A stretch of 33,055 bases of DNA, taken from the NCBI GenBank assembly GCA_027622315.1, contig JAQBZW010000007.1, positions 1-33,055 on the forward strand, given 5' to 3'. This document shows, one piece after another, positions 1 through 7,200 of this stretch; within the stretch, counting starts at the first letter, position 1, and each line of letters opens with the position of its first letter. The DNA comes from Chloroflexota bacterium. Lineage in GTDB: Bacteria; Chloroflexota; Dehalococcoidia; UBA2979. Below the pieces are notes generated by a model that was not told the DNA's origin, made no database searches, and saw nothing but the letters and a program-made list of their open reading frames with translations. Both the position numbers and the translations under genes were made by a program.

Positions 1-14
1 CCGCCTTCCGGCGG
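1..14 (-). terminator. Possible hairpin downstream of the thioredoxin-like gene
   Basis: The first 14 bases form a 5-bp GC-only inverted repeat (CCGCC/GGCGG) around a 4-nt loop, 35 nt past the minus-strand stop codon at 49. No T-run is visible on the minus side, and the window edge hides any further sequence. It may be a weak terminator or chance in GC-rich DNA. Confidence 0.25.
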
Positions 15-48
15 CCCGTCTTGCTGTGCGACGTAGCGAACAGAGCGG

Positions 49-672
49 TTAGCTCAGCGCCTCGCGCAACAGCGCGATCACCTCGCGCACTTGCGCCTGA
101 CGCCAGCCCTCCGCGAGCTCCCACGTCTTCTCGGTGTACTTCGCGCGCGCCGCCTCCCAGGCGGGGGTGTCGCGCTCAACGCCCGCGAGGATCTCCCGAA
201 GCGGGCCCATTTCCTCGTTCGCCTGGTCCGCGCGCTCGATCCAGTGGCCGAGGTAGCGGTGATCGCGGTCGTACAGGACGAGCGTCGGAATCGACTCGAA
301 CTCACCCTGCTTCAGGAACTCGGACATCATGTCCTTGTTCTGATCGCGGAGGAAGAGCCGCACTTCCATGCCGGACTGCTCACCGATCTTGGAGGCGACT
401 GGGAGACCTCGCCAGACATCCGGGCACCAGTCCTCGCCGAGCACCAGCATCTTCACGCCGTGCTCTTCGACGTAGCGCTTCAACGTGGCGATGTCGGTCG
501 CGTCCGGCGTGAACTCATCGTAGTGACGCTGGAATGAGTCCTTGTTCTTCTCGATCGCGGCCATCCACGTCTTGAACTCGGTCATGCCCTGCGCAAAACG
601 CTCGGGCGTGACCGCAGAATCCAGTCGTGCCTCAGCTGCCTTGCGCGTAATCGTCGAAGTCGCCGTCGTCAT
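49..672 (-). CDS. Thioredoxin-like protein with a single active-site cysteine (Thioredoxin_9-like)
   Basis: This is a 207-aa cytoplasmic protein with no signal peptide. Residues 75-145 look like a thioredoxin fold: a strand ending in W82-C83-P84-D85, a helix, and the cis-proline motif S-I-P129-T before the next strand. The position of the second catalytic cysteine is V86, so no C-x-x-C is present. In the Thioredoxin_9 group a lone Cys in a WCxD context is, as I recall, common, so this need not be decay. The residues on both sides (1-70 and 150-207) are helical and charged. The ATG at 672 follows GGAGGA with 6-7 nt spacing, which fixes the start. Its substrate is unknown: monothiol reductase, peroxide sensor or thiol carrier are all possible. 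It lies 83 nt downstream of mazG on the same strand and may share its transcript or use the possible -10 at 747-752. Confidence 0.8.
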   Translation of the reverse strand: MTTATSTITRKAAEARLDSAVTPERFAQGMTEFKTWMAAIEKNKDSFQRHYDEFTPDATDIATLKRYVEEHGVKMLVLGEDWCPDVWRGLPVASKIGEQSGMEVRLFLRDQNKDMMSEFLKQGEFESIPTLVLYDRDHRYLGHWIERADQANEEMGPLREILAGVERDTPAWEAARAKYTEKTWELAEGWRQAQVREVIALLREALS

Positions 673-746
673 CGTCGCTCCTCCACTCCGTCATCGCCGT
701 CGCTCGCGGCGACGTGCCTTGCGGCACCTTGTATGTGCGAGGGTGA

Positions 747-752
747 ATTGTA
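747..752 (-). promoter_or_regulatory. Possible -10 box for the thioredoxin-like gene
   Basis: On the minus strand this reads TACAAT, a good -10 hexamer, just after the mazG stop codon and about 75 nt before the ATG at 672. I find no convincing -35 at 16-18 nt. It sits inside a GGTG...CACC inverted repeat (741-756) that could be an operator. Weak call. Confidence 0.35.
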
Positions 753-755
753 CAC

Positions 756-1847
756 CTAGCTGGTTTTTTTACTCTGCTTTACTGCGACCGGTGCCCACAC
801 CGCGGCCCATGTCGCAGCGCGCGACGCAGGCGGGAGTGACGGCGCATCGATCATGCGCTCACGTGCCTCGTGCTCGAGCGCCGCGACCGCGGTCGCGAAG
901 CGGGCACACGCTTCGCGCAGCGCCTCTTCCGCGTCTACATCCACCTCGCGCGCCAGCCGCACGACGCTCCAGAGCAGGCCGCCCAGCGCATCGGCGTCCG
1001 GCGACGGCGGCAGCGCGGCCGCGAGCGCTGCGACCTGGCCGTGTGCGGAAGCGGGCGGATCGGTCACGCCCGCGCGCAGGGCTCGGCCGATCAGCGCGGA
1101 CGCTCGCTGCAGCGCGGGCGCCGCGCGAGGGACAGCATCGAGGGCGCCCTCCGCCGCCTCGGCGCCGGGGGCCTCGTCGCGCTCCGCTCGTTCCGCAGCC
1201 TTGATCTGATCCCAGCGTTCGAGCAACGCCTCCTGCGAACCGGCCTGCTCGTCCCCGAAGACGTGGGGATGACGGCGCACGAACTTCGCAGACGCGTGTG
1301 CCACGACGTCCTCGACGGTGAACGCGCCGGCTTCCTGAGCGAGCGCCGCCTGCATGAAGAGGTGCGCGAGTACATCGCCGATCTCCTCCTCGAGCGCGCG
1401 CATGTCCCCGCGATCGATCGCCTCCACGAGCTCGTACGCCTCTTCGAGAAAGTACCGACGGAGCGTCTCGTGGGTTTGCTCACGGTCCCATGGACAGCCG
1501 TCGGGCCCGTAGAGGCGCTCCATCACGCCGCGCAGGCCGGCGAGCGCATGGCCGTCTTGCTCGGGCGCGAGCGCCGGCAACAACCACGCGGCGGCGGCGG
1601 CGGGGAGCTCCGCGACCATCACCGTCGTGGCCACGCCGCCGATCACGGTGCGCGCCTCGGCACGCGGCGGGTAGCGGGCCGTGACCAGCGGTCGTGCGCT
1701 CGCGAACTGCTCGCGGAGCACGATCAGCGGTCGCTGCGCGTCGAAGCGGGGATACCGGGGGTCGAACGTCTGTAGCTCGTGCGGCTCGAGCCGGAGCGCG
1801 GCGATCACGGCGATCAGCGGGGATGTGCCCGGCGGGCGGTCAGCCAT
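756..1847 (-). CDS. mazG: MazG-family nucleoside triphosphate pyrophosphohydrolase
   Basis: A 363-aa protein that should hydrolyse (d)NTPs to NMP and pyrophosphate, cleaning the nucleotide pool. The MazG domain spans about 104-220: CPWD at 118-121, then the metal-binding E135-E136, E139, E155 and D158 of the EExxE...ExxD signature, then an RRHPHVF segment at 191-197. Residues 1-100 are not a complete tetrapyrrole methylase domain, though they may be a remnant of the linker seen in YabN-type fusions. A second, degenerate helical half (about 240-345) lacks the acidic cluster, as in two-domain MazG proteins. I chose the ATG at 1847 because a TATACT -10 box on the minus strand ends 6 nt before it; the longer reading frame upstream is Arg-rich and overlaps the divergent gene. 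The mRNA is then leaderless. A run of seven A's encodes the last lysines. Confidence 0.9.
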   Translation of the reverse strand: MADRPPGTSPLIAVIAALRLEPHELQTFDPRYPRFDAQRPLIVLREQFASARPLVTARYPPRAEARTVIGGVATTVMVAELPAAAAAWLLPALAPEQDGHALAGLRGVMERLYGPDGCPWDREQTHETLRRYFLEEAYELVEAIDRGDMRALEEEIGDVLAHLFMQAALAQEAGAFTVEDVVAHASAKFVRRHPHVFGDEQAGSQEALLERWDQIKAAERAERDEAPGAEAAEGALDAVPRAAPALQRASALIGRALRAGVTDPPASAHGQVAALAAALPPSPDADALGGLLWSVVRLAREVDVDAEEALREACARFATAVAALEHEARERMIDAPSLPPASRAATWAAVWAPVAVKQSKKTS

Positions 1848-1853
1848 GGCCCG

Positions 1854-1861
1854 AGTATAAT
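1854..1861. promoter_or_regulatory. Overlapping divergent -10 boxes of mazG and the DUF1461 gene
   Basis: On the plus strand TATAAT occupies 1856-1861 and is followed by 6 nt and the GTG at 1868. On the minus strand TATACT occupies 1859-1854 and is followed by 6 nt and the mazG ATG at 1847. The two hexamers share four base pairs, and the arrangement is symmetric to the base. Neither side has a recognisable -35 or a TG extended -10. With a start site about 6-7 nt after the -10, both transcripts would begin at or next to the start codon, so both would be leaderless and initiation would be mutually exclusive. Confidence 0.7.
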
Positions 1862-1867
1862 CGCGAC

Positions 1868-2605
1868 GTGCTCGCACTCCGCTGGTTCGCCGCCGCCCTC
1901 TTCGTGGTTTCGATCCCCGTGTTTCTCGTCCTGAGCAACGTGCGCATCGCCACGACCGACAGCCATGTCTACGACTACGCGTTCTCCCAGTACGACGTGC
2001 CCGCACGCACGGGCATCGATCGTCCCGAACTCGATCGGGCGGCGCGCGAGATCGTGGACTACTTCCAAACGAGCGAGCGCGGTTCGCTCCTCGACATCCG
2101 CGTCACGGTGAACGACGTGCAGGAGCCGCTCTTCAGCGAGCGCGAGGTGCTGCACATGAGCGACGTGCGCGACCTCTTCCGGCTCGTCTTCCGCATCCAC
2201 GAGCTCGCGTTCGTGTACGCCGCCGGCTACATCGCGGCCGTGTTCCTGTGGAGCCGCGAGCGCTCGATGCTGCGCCTCGCACGTCAGGTGGCGACGGCCG
2301 GCGCCCTCACGGCGGGCCTGTTCGCCATCGCGGCGGTCGCTGTGCTGGTGGGCTTCGACACGCTGTTCACGGAGTTCCACCTGTTGTCGTTCTCGAACGA
2401 CTTCTGGCAGCTGGACCCGGCACGGGACCATCTGATCCAAATGTTCCCGGAAGGGTTCTGGTTCGACGTCACGCTCGGCGTCGGTGTGATGTCAATCCTC
2501 GAGGGCGGCGCCCTGACGGCGCTCGGGCTGGGCTACCTCACGTGGCTCGATCGCGACCGTGCGCGCTGGCGCGCGGGCTGGCCGCTGCCGGTCCCGCGCT
2601 GGTAA
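1868..2605 (+). CDS. TIGR01906/DUF1461 integral membrane protein
   Basis: A 245-aa membrane protein of unknown function. I see four hydrophobic segments: about 5-23, 108-128, 139-162 and 205-227. Between the first two is an extracytoplasmic stretch rich in Asp/Glu. The family-typical segment FHLLSF...W.LDP...LIQMFP...W.D sits before the last membrane span, and this identifies TIGR01906. The start is a GTG at 1868, placed directly after the first predicted transcribed base and immediately before the first membrane segment. Earlier in-frame codons would run antisense through mazG and give an Arg-rich extension. The gene is alone on the plus strand and ends before two hairpins (2651-2706). Its family occurs in Firmicutes, Chloroflexota and Actinobacteria, but I know of no tested role. 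Confidence 0.85.
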   Translation: MLALRWFAAALFVVSIPVFLVLSNVRIATTDSHVYDYAFSQYDVPARTGIDRPELDRAAREIVDYFQTSERGSLLDIRVTVNDVQEPLFSEREVLHMSDVRDLFRLVFRIHELAFVYAAGYIAAVFLWSRERSMLRLARQVATAGALTAGLFAIAAVAVLVGFDTLFTEFHLLSFSNDFWQLDPARDHLIQMFPEGFWFDVTLGVGVMSILEGGALTALGLGYLTWLDRDRARWRAGWPLPVPRW

Positions 2606-2650
2606 CGCCCCGCCAGACACCGCCCGGATATCGACGGCCCGGACGTGCAA

Positions 2651-2673
2651 AGGGCAGGCTCGAGGCCTGCCCT
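2651..2673. terminator. GC-rich hairpin between convergent genes (1 of 2)
   Basis: A perfect 9-bp stem (AGGGCAGGC/GCCTGCCCT) with a 5-nt loop, 46 nt past the DUF1461 stop. No T-run follows on either strand. Its position between convergent genes and perfect pairing suggest a bidirectional terminator or transcript-end stabiliser. Confidence 0.55.
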
Positions 2674-2682
2674 CGCTTCATC

Positions 2683-2706
2683 TCCGGCGGCGCTCAGGCC
2701 GCCGGA
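2683..2706. terminator. GC-rich hairpin between convergent genes (2 of 2)
   Basis: A second perfect 9-bp stem (TCCGGCGGC/GCCGCCGGA) with a 6-nt loop, 9 nt after the first hairpin and 22 nt beyond the fmdB stop codon as read on the minus strand. The pair could serve one gene each: the first for the plus-strand membrane-protein gene, the second for the minus-strand zinc-ribbon gene. Confidence 0.55.
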
Positions 2707-2727
2707 CCGCCGCTCGCGCGCCGCTGA

Positions 2728-2994
2728 CTAGAAGTCGAAGTCGTCCCCCATGTCGAACCCACCACCGTGATCGTGGCCGTGGCCGTCGTCGCCCATGAAG
2801 TCCTCGGACTCACCCTCGCCCATCCCGGCGTTGGGTGAGCTTCCGCCCAGCACGGCGAAGGCGGTGACCGTCGACCGCACTGTGCGTTTCGACCCGCACT
2901 CTGTGCACGTCGCCGGATTGTCCCGATCGCCGAGGCGACGCATCAACTCGAAGCGCTGTTCACACTTCTTGCAGCGGTATTCGTAGATCGGCAC
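2728..2994 (-). CDS. FmdB-family zinc-ribbon protein with His/Asp-rich tail
   Basis: An 88-aa protein. The N-terminus PIYEYRC is the hallmark of the FmdB/CxxC_CxxC_SSSS regulator family, and C8-x2-C11 with C30-x2-C33 form one zinc ribbon. Residues 52-88 are a low-complexity tail rich in Gly, Asp, Glu, Met and His (for example GHGHDHGGG), which could bind metal. I chose the GTG at 2994 because it gives the usual xPIYEYRC start and has GGGAGA about 8 nt upstream; another in-frame GTG two codons earlier is too near that site. The family was first linked to regulation of formamidase genes, but in most genomes the function is unknown. It lies downstream of rpoD but is separated from it by a large hairpin, so it is probably transcribed on its own. 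Confidence 0.85.
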   Translation of the reverse strand: MPIYEYRCKKCEQRFELMRRLGDRDNPATCTECGSKRTVRSTVTAFAVLGGSSPNAGMGEGESEDFMGDDGHGHDHGGGFDMGDDFDF

Positions 2995-3111
2995 TTGCAC
3001 TTCTCCCGCAGCTTGAAGGTGACCGGTCCGCTGTTCGGTCCGGTCTGGTGTCAGAGTGTCGCATACGGCGCCGCGTGGGCGAAGGGTGTCACCGGGCAGC
3101 TCCGGGCCGGA

Positions 3112-3147
3112 CGCAACGAGAGCGCCCCGGCGGGCGCCCTCGTTGCG
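3112..3147 (-). terminator. Strong hairpin after rpoD
   Basis: A long stem-loop begins 20 nt past the rpoD stop as read on the minus strand: nine base pairs (CGCAACGAG/CTCGTTGCG), one A/C mismatch, six more pairs (GCGCCC/GGGCGC) and a 4-nt loop. There is no T-run after it. Its strength and position support a transcript end for dnaG-rpoD. Confidence 0.65.
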
Positions 3148-3167
3148 AGTCTCTGCCAGGCGTCCGC

Positions 3168-4700
3168 CTAGTCGAGGTAGTCCTTCAGCTTCTTCGAGCG
3201 CGTCGGGTGCCGCAGCTTGCGCAGCGCCTTCGCCTCGATCTGGCGGATACGCTCGCGCGTCACATTGAACTCGCGACCGACCTCCTCCAGCGTCCGCGAA
3301 CGCCCGTCCTCGAGCCCGAATCGGAGCTCGAGCACCTTGCGCTCGCGGGGCGTGAGCGAGGAGAGCACGTCCATCACCTGCTCCTTGAGGAGCTGGTGAG
3401 ACGCCGCGTCGGACGGCGCGAGCGCGGACGGATCCTCGAGGAAGTCCCCGAGGTGCGAGTCTTCCTCTTCGCCGATCGGCGTCTCCAACGAGACCGGCTC
3501 CTGCGAAACCTTCATGATCTCGCGCACGCGGTCGGCCGGCAGCTCGAGTTCGCGGCCGATCTCCTCTGAGGTCGGCTCGCGGCCGAACTCCTGGACCAGC
3601 CGGCGCTGAATGCGCACGAGCTTGTTGATCGTCTCCACCATGTGCACCGGGATGCGGATCGTGCGTGCCTGGTCCGCGATCGCACGCGTGATCGCCTGCC
3701 GGATCCACCACGTCGCGTAGGTCGAGAACTTGAAGCCCTTGCGGTAGTCGAACTTCTCGACCGCCCGGATCAGGCCGATGTTGCCCTCCTGGATGAGGTC
3801 CAGCAGGGACATGCCGCGGCCGATGTACTTCTTCGCGACGGAGACGACGAGCCGGAGGTTCGCCTCTGTCAGCTGCCGCTCGGAGCGCTTGCCGTCGAAG
3901 ATGATCTTCTCGAAGTAGTACTGGAGCGCGCCGCCGTGCTCCGCGTCGAGCTTCTCGTAGAGGTTCTTCGGCGGCGGCGTGAGCTTGGATTCCGCGCCCA
4001 CGAACTCGCCCGCCCAACGCACGTGCTCAGGCCGCATGATGTGGGTGATGATCGAGAGCCGGATCAGCGCCTTGTGCGCACGACCCTCTTCCCACTTCAG
4101 ATCCTTCATCAGCCGTCGATGGGCGCCTTCATCGAGGTCACCGTCGATGCAGCCGCGGAAGCGCCGATCGGCGATGCGATCCGAGATCGATTGCCGCGGG
4201 AGCTTCAGGTACTTGCTGACAGACTGATAGACCTGCCGGTCCTGGTGGAACTGCCGGAGCAGCTCAGCGAAGACCTGACCCCACGACGGGGCATCGCCGC
4301 TCTCTTCGCGGTAGTCCTCGACGATCTGCTCGATGTGAATCCACTCCTCGATCGCTCGGGAGAGGCGCTTCTCATCGTCGGCGGTGAGCAGCGGGACCTT
4401 GCCGATCTCGCGCAGGTACATGCGGACCGGGTCGTCGATGCCCGCCGCTTCGTCCACGATGCGGCGGGCGGCGTCGACCACGGTCGTCGCCTCGCGGCCG
4501 GCGACCGCGTCCACGCGCACCGAGATGCCGTTTTCGGACAGCTGGGAGATCACCGTCGCCAGCCGCTCGCGGCTCGCCTCGGCCTCGGGGATCGCTTCGA
4601 GCACGTCCTCTGCGCTGACGACGCCGGAGCGCCGTCCCTTCGCGAGCAACGCCTCGACCCCCGCCTCCGCAATGGTGGCGTCGTCGAAGGTCTGGGTCAT
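3168..4700 (-). CDS. rpoD: RNA polymerase primary sigma factor (sigma-70, RpoD/SigA)
   Basis: A 510-aa housekeeping sigma factor. Region 1.2 is about 90-122 ([11 protein letters not shown]). Region 2 is about 276-348, with the full [15 protein letters not shown] and [13 protein letters not shown] motifs for core binding and -10 melting. Region 3 is about 358-435. Region 4 is about 444-505, with the helix-turn-helix [19 protein letters not shown] for the -35 box. Between 1.2 and 2.1 lies a spacer of about 150 residues (123-275), much longer than in Bacillus SigA and unlike E. coli sequence as far as I can tell. Residues 1-89 replace region 1.1. The ATG at 4700 overlaps the dnaG stop by 4 bp, so the two genes are translationally coupled, as in the macromolecular-synthesis operon (rpsU absent here). 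The -10 boxes found in this window fit its consensus. Confidence 0.97.
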   Translation of the reverse strand: MTQTFDDATIAEAGVEALLAKGRRSGVVSAEDVLEAIPEAEASRERLATVISQLSENGISVRVDAVAGREATTVVDAARRIVDEAAGIDDPVRMYLREIGKVPLLTADDEKRLSRAIEEWIHIEQIVEDYREESGDAPSWGQVFAELLRQFHQDRQVYQSVSKYLKLPRQSISDRIADRRFRGCIDGDLDEGAHRRLMKDLKWEEGRAHKALIRLSIITHIMRPEHVRWAGEFVGAESKLTPPPKNLYEKLDAEHGGALQYYFEKIIFDGKRSERQLTEANLRLVVSVAKKYIGRGMSLLDLIQEGNIGLIRAVEKFDYRKGFKFSTYATWWIRQAITRAIADQARTIRIPVHMVETINKLVRIQRRLVQEFGREPTSEEIGRELELPADRVREIMKVSQEPVSLETPIGEEEDSHLGDFLEDPSALAPSDAASHQLLKEQVMDVLSSLTPRERKVLELRFGLEDGRSRTLEEVGREFNVTRERIRQIEAKALRKLRHPTRSKKLKDYLD

Positions 4701-6649
4701 CGTGCCTCCTCTACCAGGTCCGGTGCGGCGTCTGCCGAAGTCGGATGCCGGCCTGCAATGCGCTGATACTCACGCGTCAGCTCTCGCTGTCGCACGGTGG
4801 TTTCTTCGAACTGTTCCCGCATGTCATCGTCTTCCGAGGACTGCGCGGGACCGCGGCGGAGCGCGCGCACCGCCTCGGCCTGTTCCACGGCCACGGACAG
4901 CAGCCGCTTCTGCGTGCGCATCAGGCGCACGCGCCCGGCGATATCGCGCACCATGTCATCGACGTGGCGCGGGTCGAACGGGGGCAGCGTGGCCGCGTAG
5001 AGCTCGTCGTACCGATCGTGAAGATCCTGGTCGAGCTCCTCCAGCCGATCCTCGACGTCTGGCGACTGCGCCCACCACTCGAAGAGCGCGCGGTTGAGCG
5101 AGTCTTCGAACGTGTCGGGCGCGACGCCGAGACCGGCACCGCGCGCGTCCCGACGCTGCACGAGCACGCGCAACAGCTGTGTCTCGCCGTCCGCCGTCAC
5201 GGCCGCAGCCGCGCGTCGTGGCGCTGTCGAGCCCGTTGCCGAGGCGGCTGCGCCCGGCGCCTGTACCGGACGCGGCCGTCCGCCGCGCGCGATCATGCGC
5301 ATCACGACGTGCTCGTCGACCTGACCGATGCGTGCGAGCTTCTGTACATAATGCGATCGAATAACCGGATTCTCCATCGCGGCGACAAATGGGGCGAGAG
5401 CCTCCAAGACGCCGGCACGTGCTCGCGGATCATCCAGGTCAAGGCCATCCGTCGCCGCGTCAAACACGAAGTCCATCGCCGGCGAGGCGGAGTCAACTAT
5501 GCCCTTGAAGAGATCAGGATCCTTCCTAACCAGAGAATCTGGATCCTCTCCCTTGGGCAGGCGAGATACGCGCACATCAGCACGGGCCAAATCTCTGACC
5601 TTGAGCGATCGCTGCCACGCTTGTCGGTCAGTCGCGTTTCGATCCGCGACCACGCCGAGCCGCTCTCTGTCTGCCGGACCGAGCGCCGTCTCCGCGAGCG
5701 GACCCCCTCGCCGAGCGGCCTCGCTCCCTGCGGCATCGGCATCCAGCACAAGAACAACGCTGTTGGTGAATCGCGCGAGCAATCCGATCTGCTTCTCGGT
5801 AATCGCGGTGCCGTTCGACGCGACGACGTTCTCGATGCCGAACTGGTGCGCGGCGATCACGTCCATGTAGCCCTCGACGATGATCGCGCGGTCGGCGCGA
5901 CGGATCGCCTCGGCGCCGCGATCGAGGCCGTAGAGCGTGCCGCTCTTGTCGAACAAGGGTGTCTGCGGCGTGTTCAGGTACTTCGGCTCGTCGTCTGGCC
6001 GCAACGCGCGCGCACCGAAGCCGATCAGGCGCCGGCGCGCGTCGCGCGTGGGGAAGATCACGCGGTCGCGGAAGCGGTCGTATGCACCGCGATCGCCTTC
6101 GATCGCGAGGCCGGACGCGACGAGATCCGGTTCGGCGAAGCCACGCGCGGAGAGGTGATCGATCAACCCGCGCCAGCCCTCCGGTGCGTAGCCGAGCTGC
6201 CACGTCTCGAGCGCCTCGGCATCGAGCCCGCGGCCTTCGAGGTACGCGCGGGCGTCGCCGCCCTGCGGGCCGCGGAGCGCCGCCTGGAAGTACACCGCAG
6301 CGGCCTCGTTCGCCTGCAGCAAGCGCTCGTGCTGCTCGCGCTCCTCGATGTCGCGCTTTGATGGCGGCCGCAGTTCGATGCCCGCCCGGTCGGCACAGGT
6401 GCGCAGCGCCTCTTTGAAGTCGAGACCCTCGACGCGGCGCACGAACTCGATCACGTCGCCGCCGGTCGAGCACGCGCCGAAGCAGTGCCACGTGCCGCGG
6501 TCCGAGTCGACGACGAACGACGGCGTGCGTTCCTGGTGGAAGGGGCAGCGCGCCTTATAGGTGCGTCCGCTCTTCTTCAGGTCGGGGACGTACTGTCCCA
6601 CGGTCTCGACGATGTCGAGGCGGGCTTTGACTTCGTCGATCGTGCTCAT
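4697..6649 (-). CDS. dnaG: DNA primase DnaG
   Basis: A 650-aa primase that makes RNA primers at the replication fork. The CHC2 zinc finger uses C35, H38, C56 and C60; the last pair is spaced C-x3-C rather than the C-x2-C of E. coli. The catalytic core runs to about 305 with the TOPRIM motifs E259-G-Y-M-D and D303-A-D305. After the second TOPRIM motif an extra segment of roughly 30 residues (about 320-358) comes before LPKGEDPD; I recall a similar extension in Dehalococcoidia primases. A Pro/Ala linker (455-482) leads to a C-terminal DnaB-binding-like helical domain (485-640). Bases 5335-5790 are clearly lower in G+C than the rest of the gene. The ATG at 6649 has no strong ribosome-binding site and I could not identify a clear promoter upstream. 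Confidence 0.96.
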   Translation of the reverse strand: MSTIDEVKARLDIVETVGQYVPDLKKSGRTYKARCPFHQERTPSFVVDSDRGTWHCFGACSTGGDVIEFVRRVEGLDFKEALRTCADRAGIELRPPSKRDIEEREQHERLLQANEAAAVYFQAALRGPQGGDARAYLEGRGLDAEALETWQLGYAPEGWRGLIDHLSARGFAEPDLVASGLAIEGDRGAYDRFRDRVIFPTRDARRRLIGFGARALRPDDEPKYLNTPQTPLFDKSGTLYGLDRGAEAIRRADRAIIVEGYMDVIAAHQFGIENVVASNGTAITEKQIGLLARFTNSVVLVLDADAAGSEAARRGGPLAETALGPADRERLGVVADRNATDRQAWQRSLKVRDLARADVRVSRLPKGEDPDSLVRKDPDLFKGIVDSASPAMDFVFDAATDGLDLDDPRARAGVLEALAPFVAAMENPVIRSHYVQKLARIGQVDEHVVMRMIARGGRPRPVQAPGAAASATGSTAPRRAAAAVTADGETQLLRVLVQRRDARGAGLGVAPDTFEDSLNRALFEWWAQSPDVEDRLEELDQDLHDRYDELYAATLPPFDPRHVDDMVRDIAGRVRLMRTQKRLLSVAVEQAEAVRALRRGPAQSSEDDDMREQFEETTVRQRELTREYQRIAGRHPTSADAAPDLVEEAR

Positions 6650-6702
6650 GCTCTATCTGGTTAGACACCAGAACAGCCGTTTGGTTACGGGTTGACCCGC
6701 AT

Positions 6703-6727
6703 TGATCGGGCAAATCGCCCGCAATCA
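6703..6727 (-). terminator. Hairpin between the DinB-like gene and dnaG
   Basis: A stem of TGAT/ATCA plus CGGGC/GCCCG, separated by a 2-nt bulge, with a 5-nt loop. It lies 57 nt past the stop of the DinB-like gene and about 55 nt before dnaG. The 134-bp gap (6650-6783) holds no gene that I can see. It may end the SH3-CARDB operon; there is no T-run. Confidence 0.4.
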
Positions 6728-6783
6728 GCCCGACGGCGGCTCGCACAGGCCTGCGTCAGGCGTGAATTGCAGTCCTGCCGCGG

Positions 6784-7200
6784 TCACCCGCGCGGACGTG
6801 CCGCGATCCGTGCCGCAATCGCCAGCTCGCGGTCGGCGATTGCGTCGACGAGCGCGCTCACCCGCTCCGCGGTGAGCGTCGCGTCCGCCCCATCGCCGGC
6901 GGCCGAGTCGGCGAGCAGCCGCTCGATCTGGTAGCGCGCGCCGGCGAGGTCGTGGATCACCTGGGGCGCGAGCGGCTTCTCCGGCACCTTCGCCGTGCTC
7001 TCGCCGCCGCGCACGCGCGCGACGGCGGCGCGTTCGTGCATGGCGAGTTCGGCGAGCGCCACCACGAGGCTGCGGTCGTCATCGAACGCGGCCTCGAAGT
7101 CACGCTCGGTCACACCTTCGAGCGCGCGCAAGAGCGCCGCGCGCGACGCCGCGAGACGCGCGCGCCAGCCCTCCGCGGCCGACGCCGCCTGCTCCGTCAT
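6784..7200 (-). CDS. DinB-like four-helix protein, function unknown
   Basis: A 138-aa soluble, mostly helical protein. Four amphipathic helices are predicted by eye: about 9-30, 42-63, 78-98 and 108-135. A His in the second helix (H55) and one in the third (H83) are placed roughly as in DinB/DUF664-type metal-binding bundles, but I do not see a clear third histidine, so the family call is tentative. Its ATG overlaps the stop of the upstream SH3-CARDB gene by 4 bp (ATGA), showing translational coupling, so its job is probably linked to those anchored proteins. DinB-fold proteins include bacillithiol and mycothiol transferases and damage-induced proteins of unknown activity. It is the last gene of this operon. 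Confidence 0.65.
   Translation of the reverse strand: MTEQAASAAEGWRARLAASRAALLRALEGVTERDFEAAFDDDRSLVVALAELAMHERAAVARVRGGESTAKVPEKPLAPQVIHDLAGARYQIERLLADSAAGDGADATLTAERVSALVDAIADRELAIAARIAARPRG

Noticed and set aside
763-771. Run of seven T's on the plus strand, like a terminator tail
   Set aside because: No plus-strand gene or stem precedes it. It encodes the last lysines of mazG on the minus strand; slippage there would change only the last few residues.
2995-3111. Promoter for fmdB on the minus strand (GACACT near 3055)
   Set aside because: The hexamer is only fair and the matching -35 (TTCGCC) fits at three of six positions, so I do not call it.
6650-6783. Possible tRNA or small RNA in the gap before dnaG
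   Set aside because: No T-loop GGTTCRA, no acceptor pairing and no CCA; only a modest hairpin at 6703-6727.
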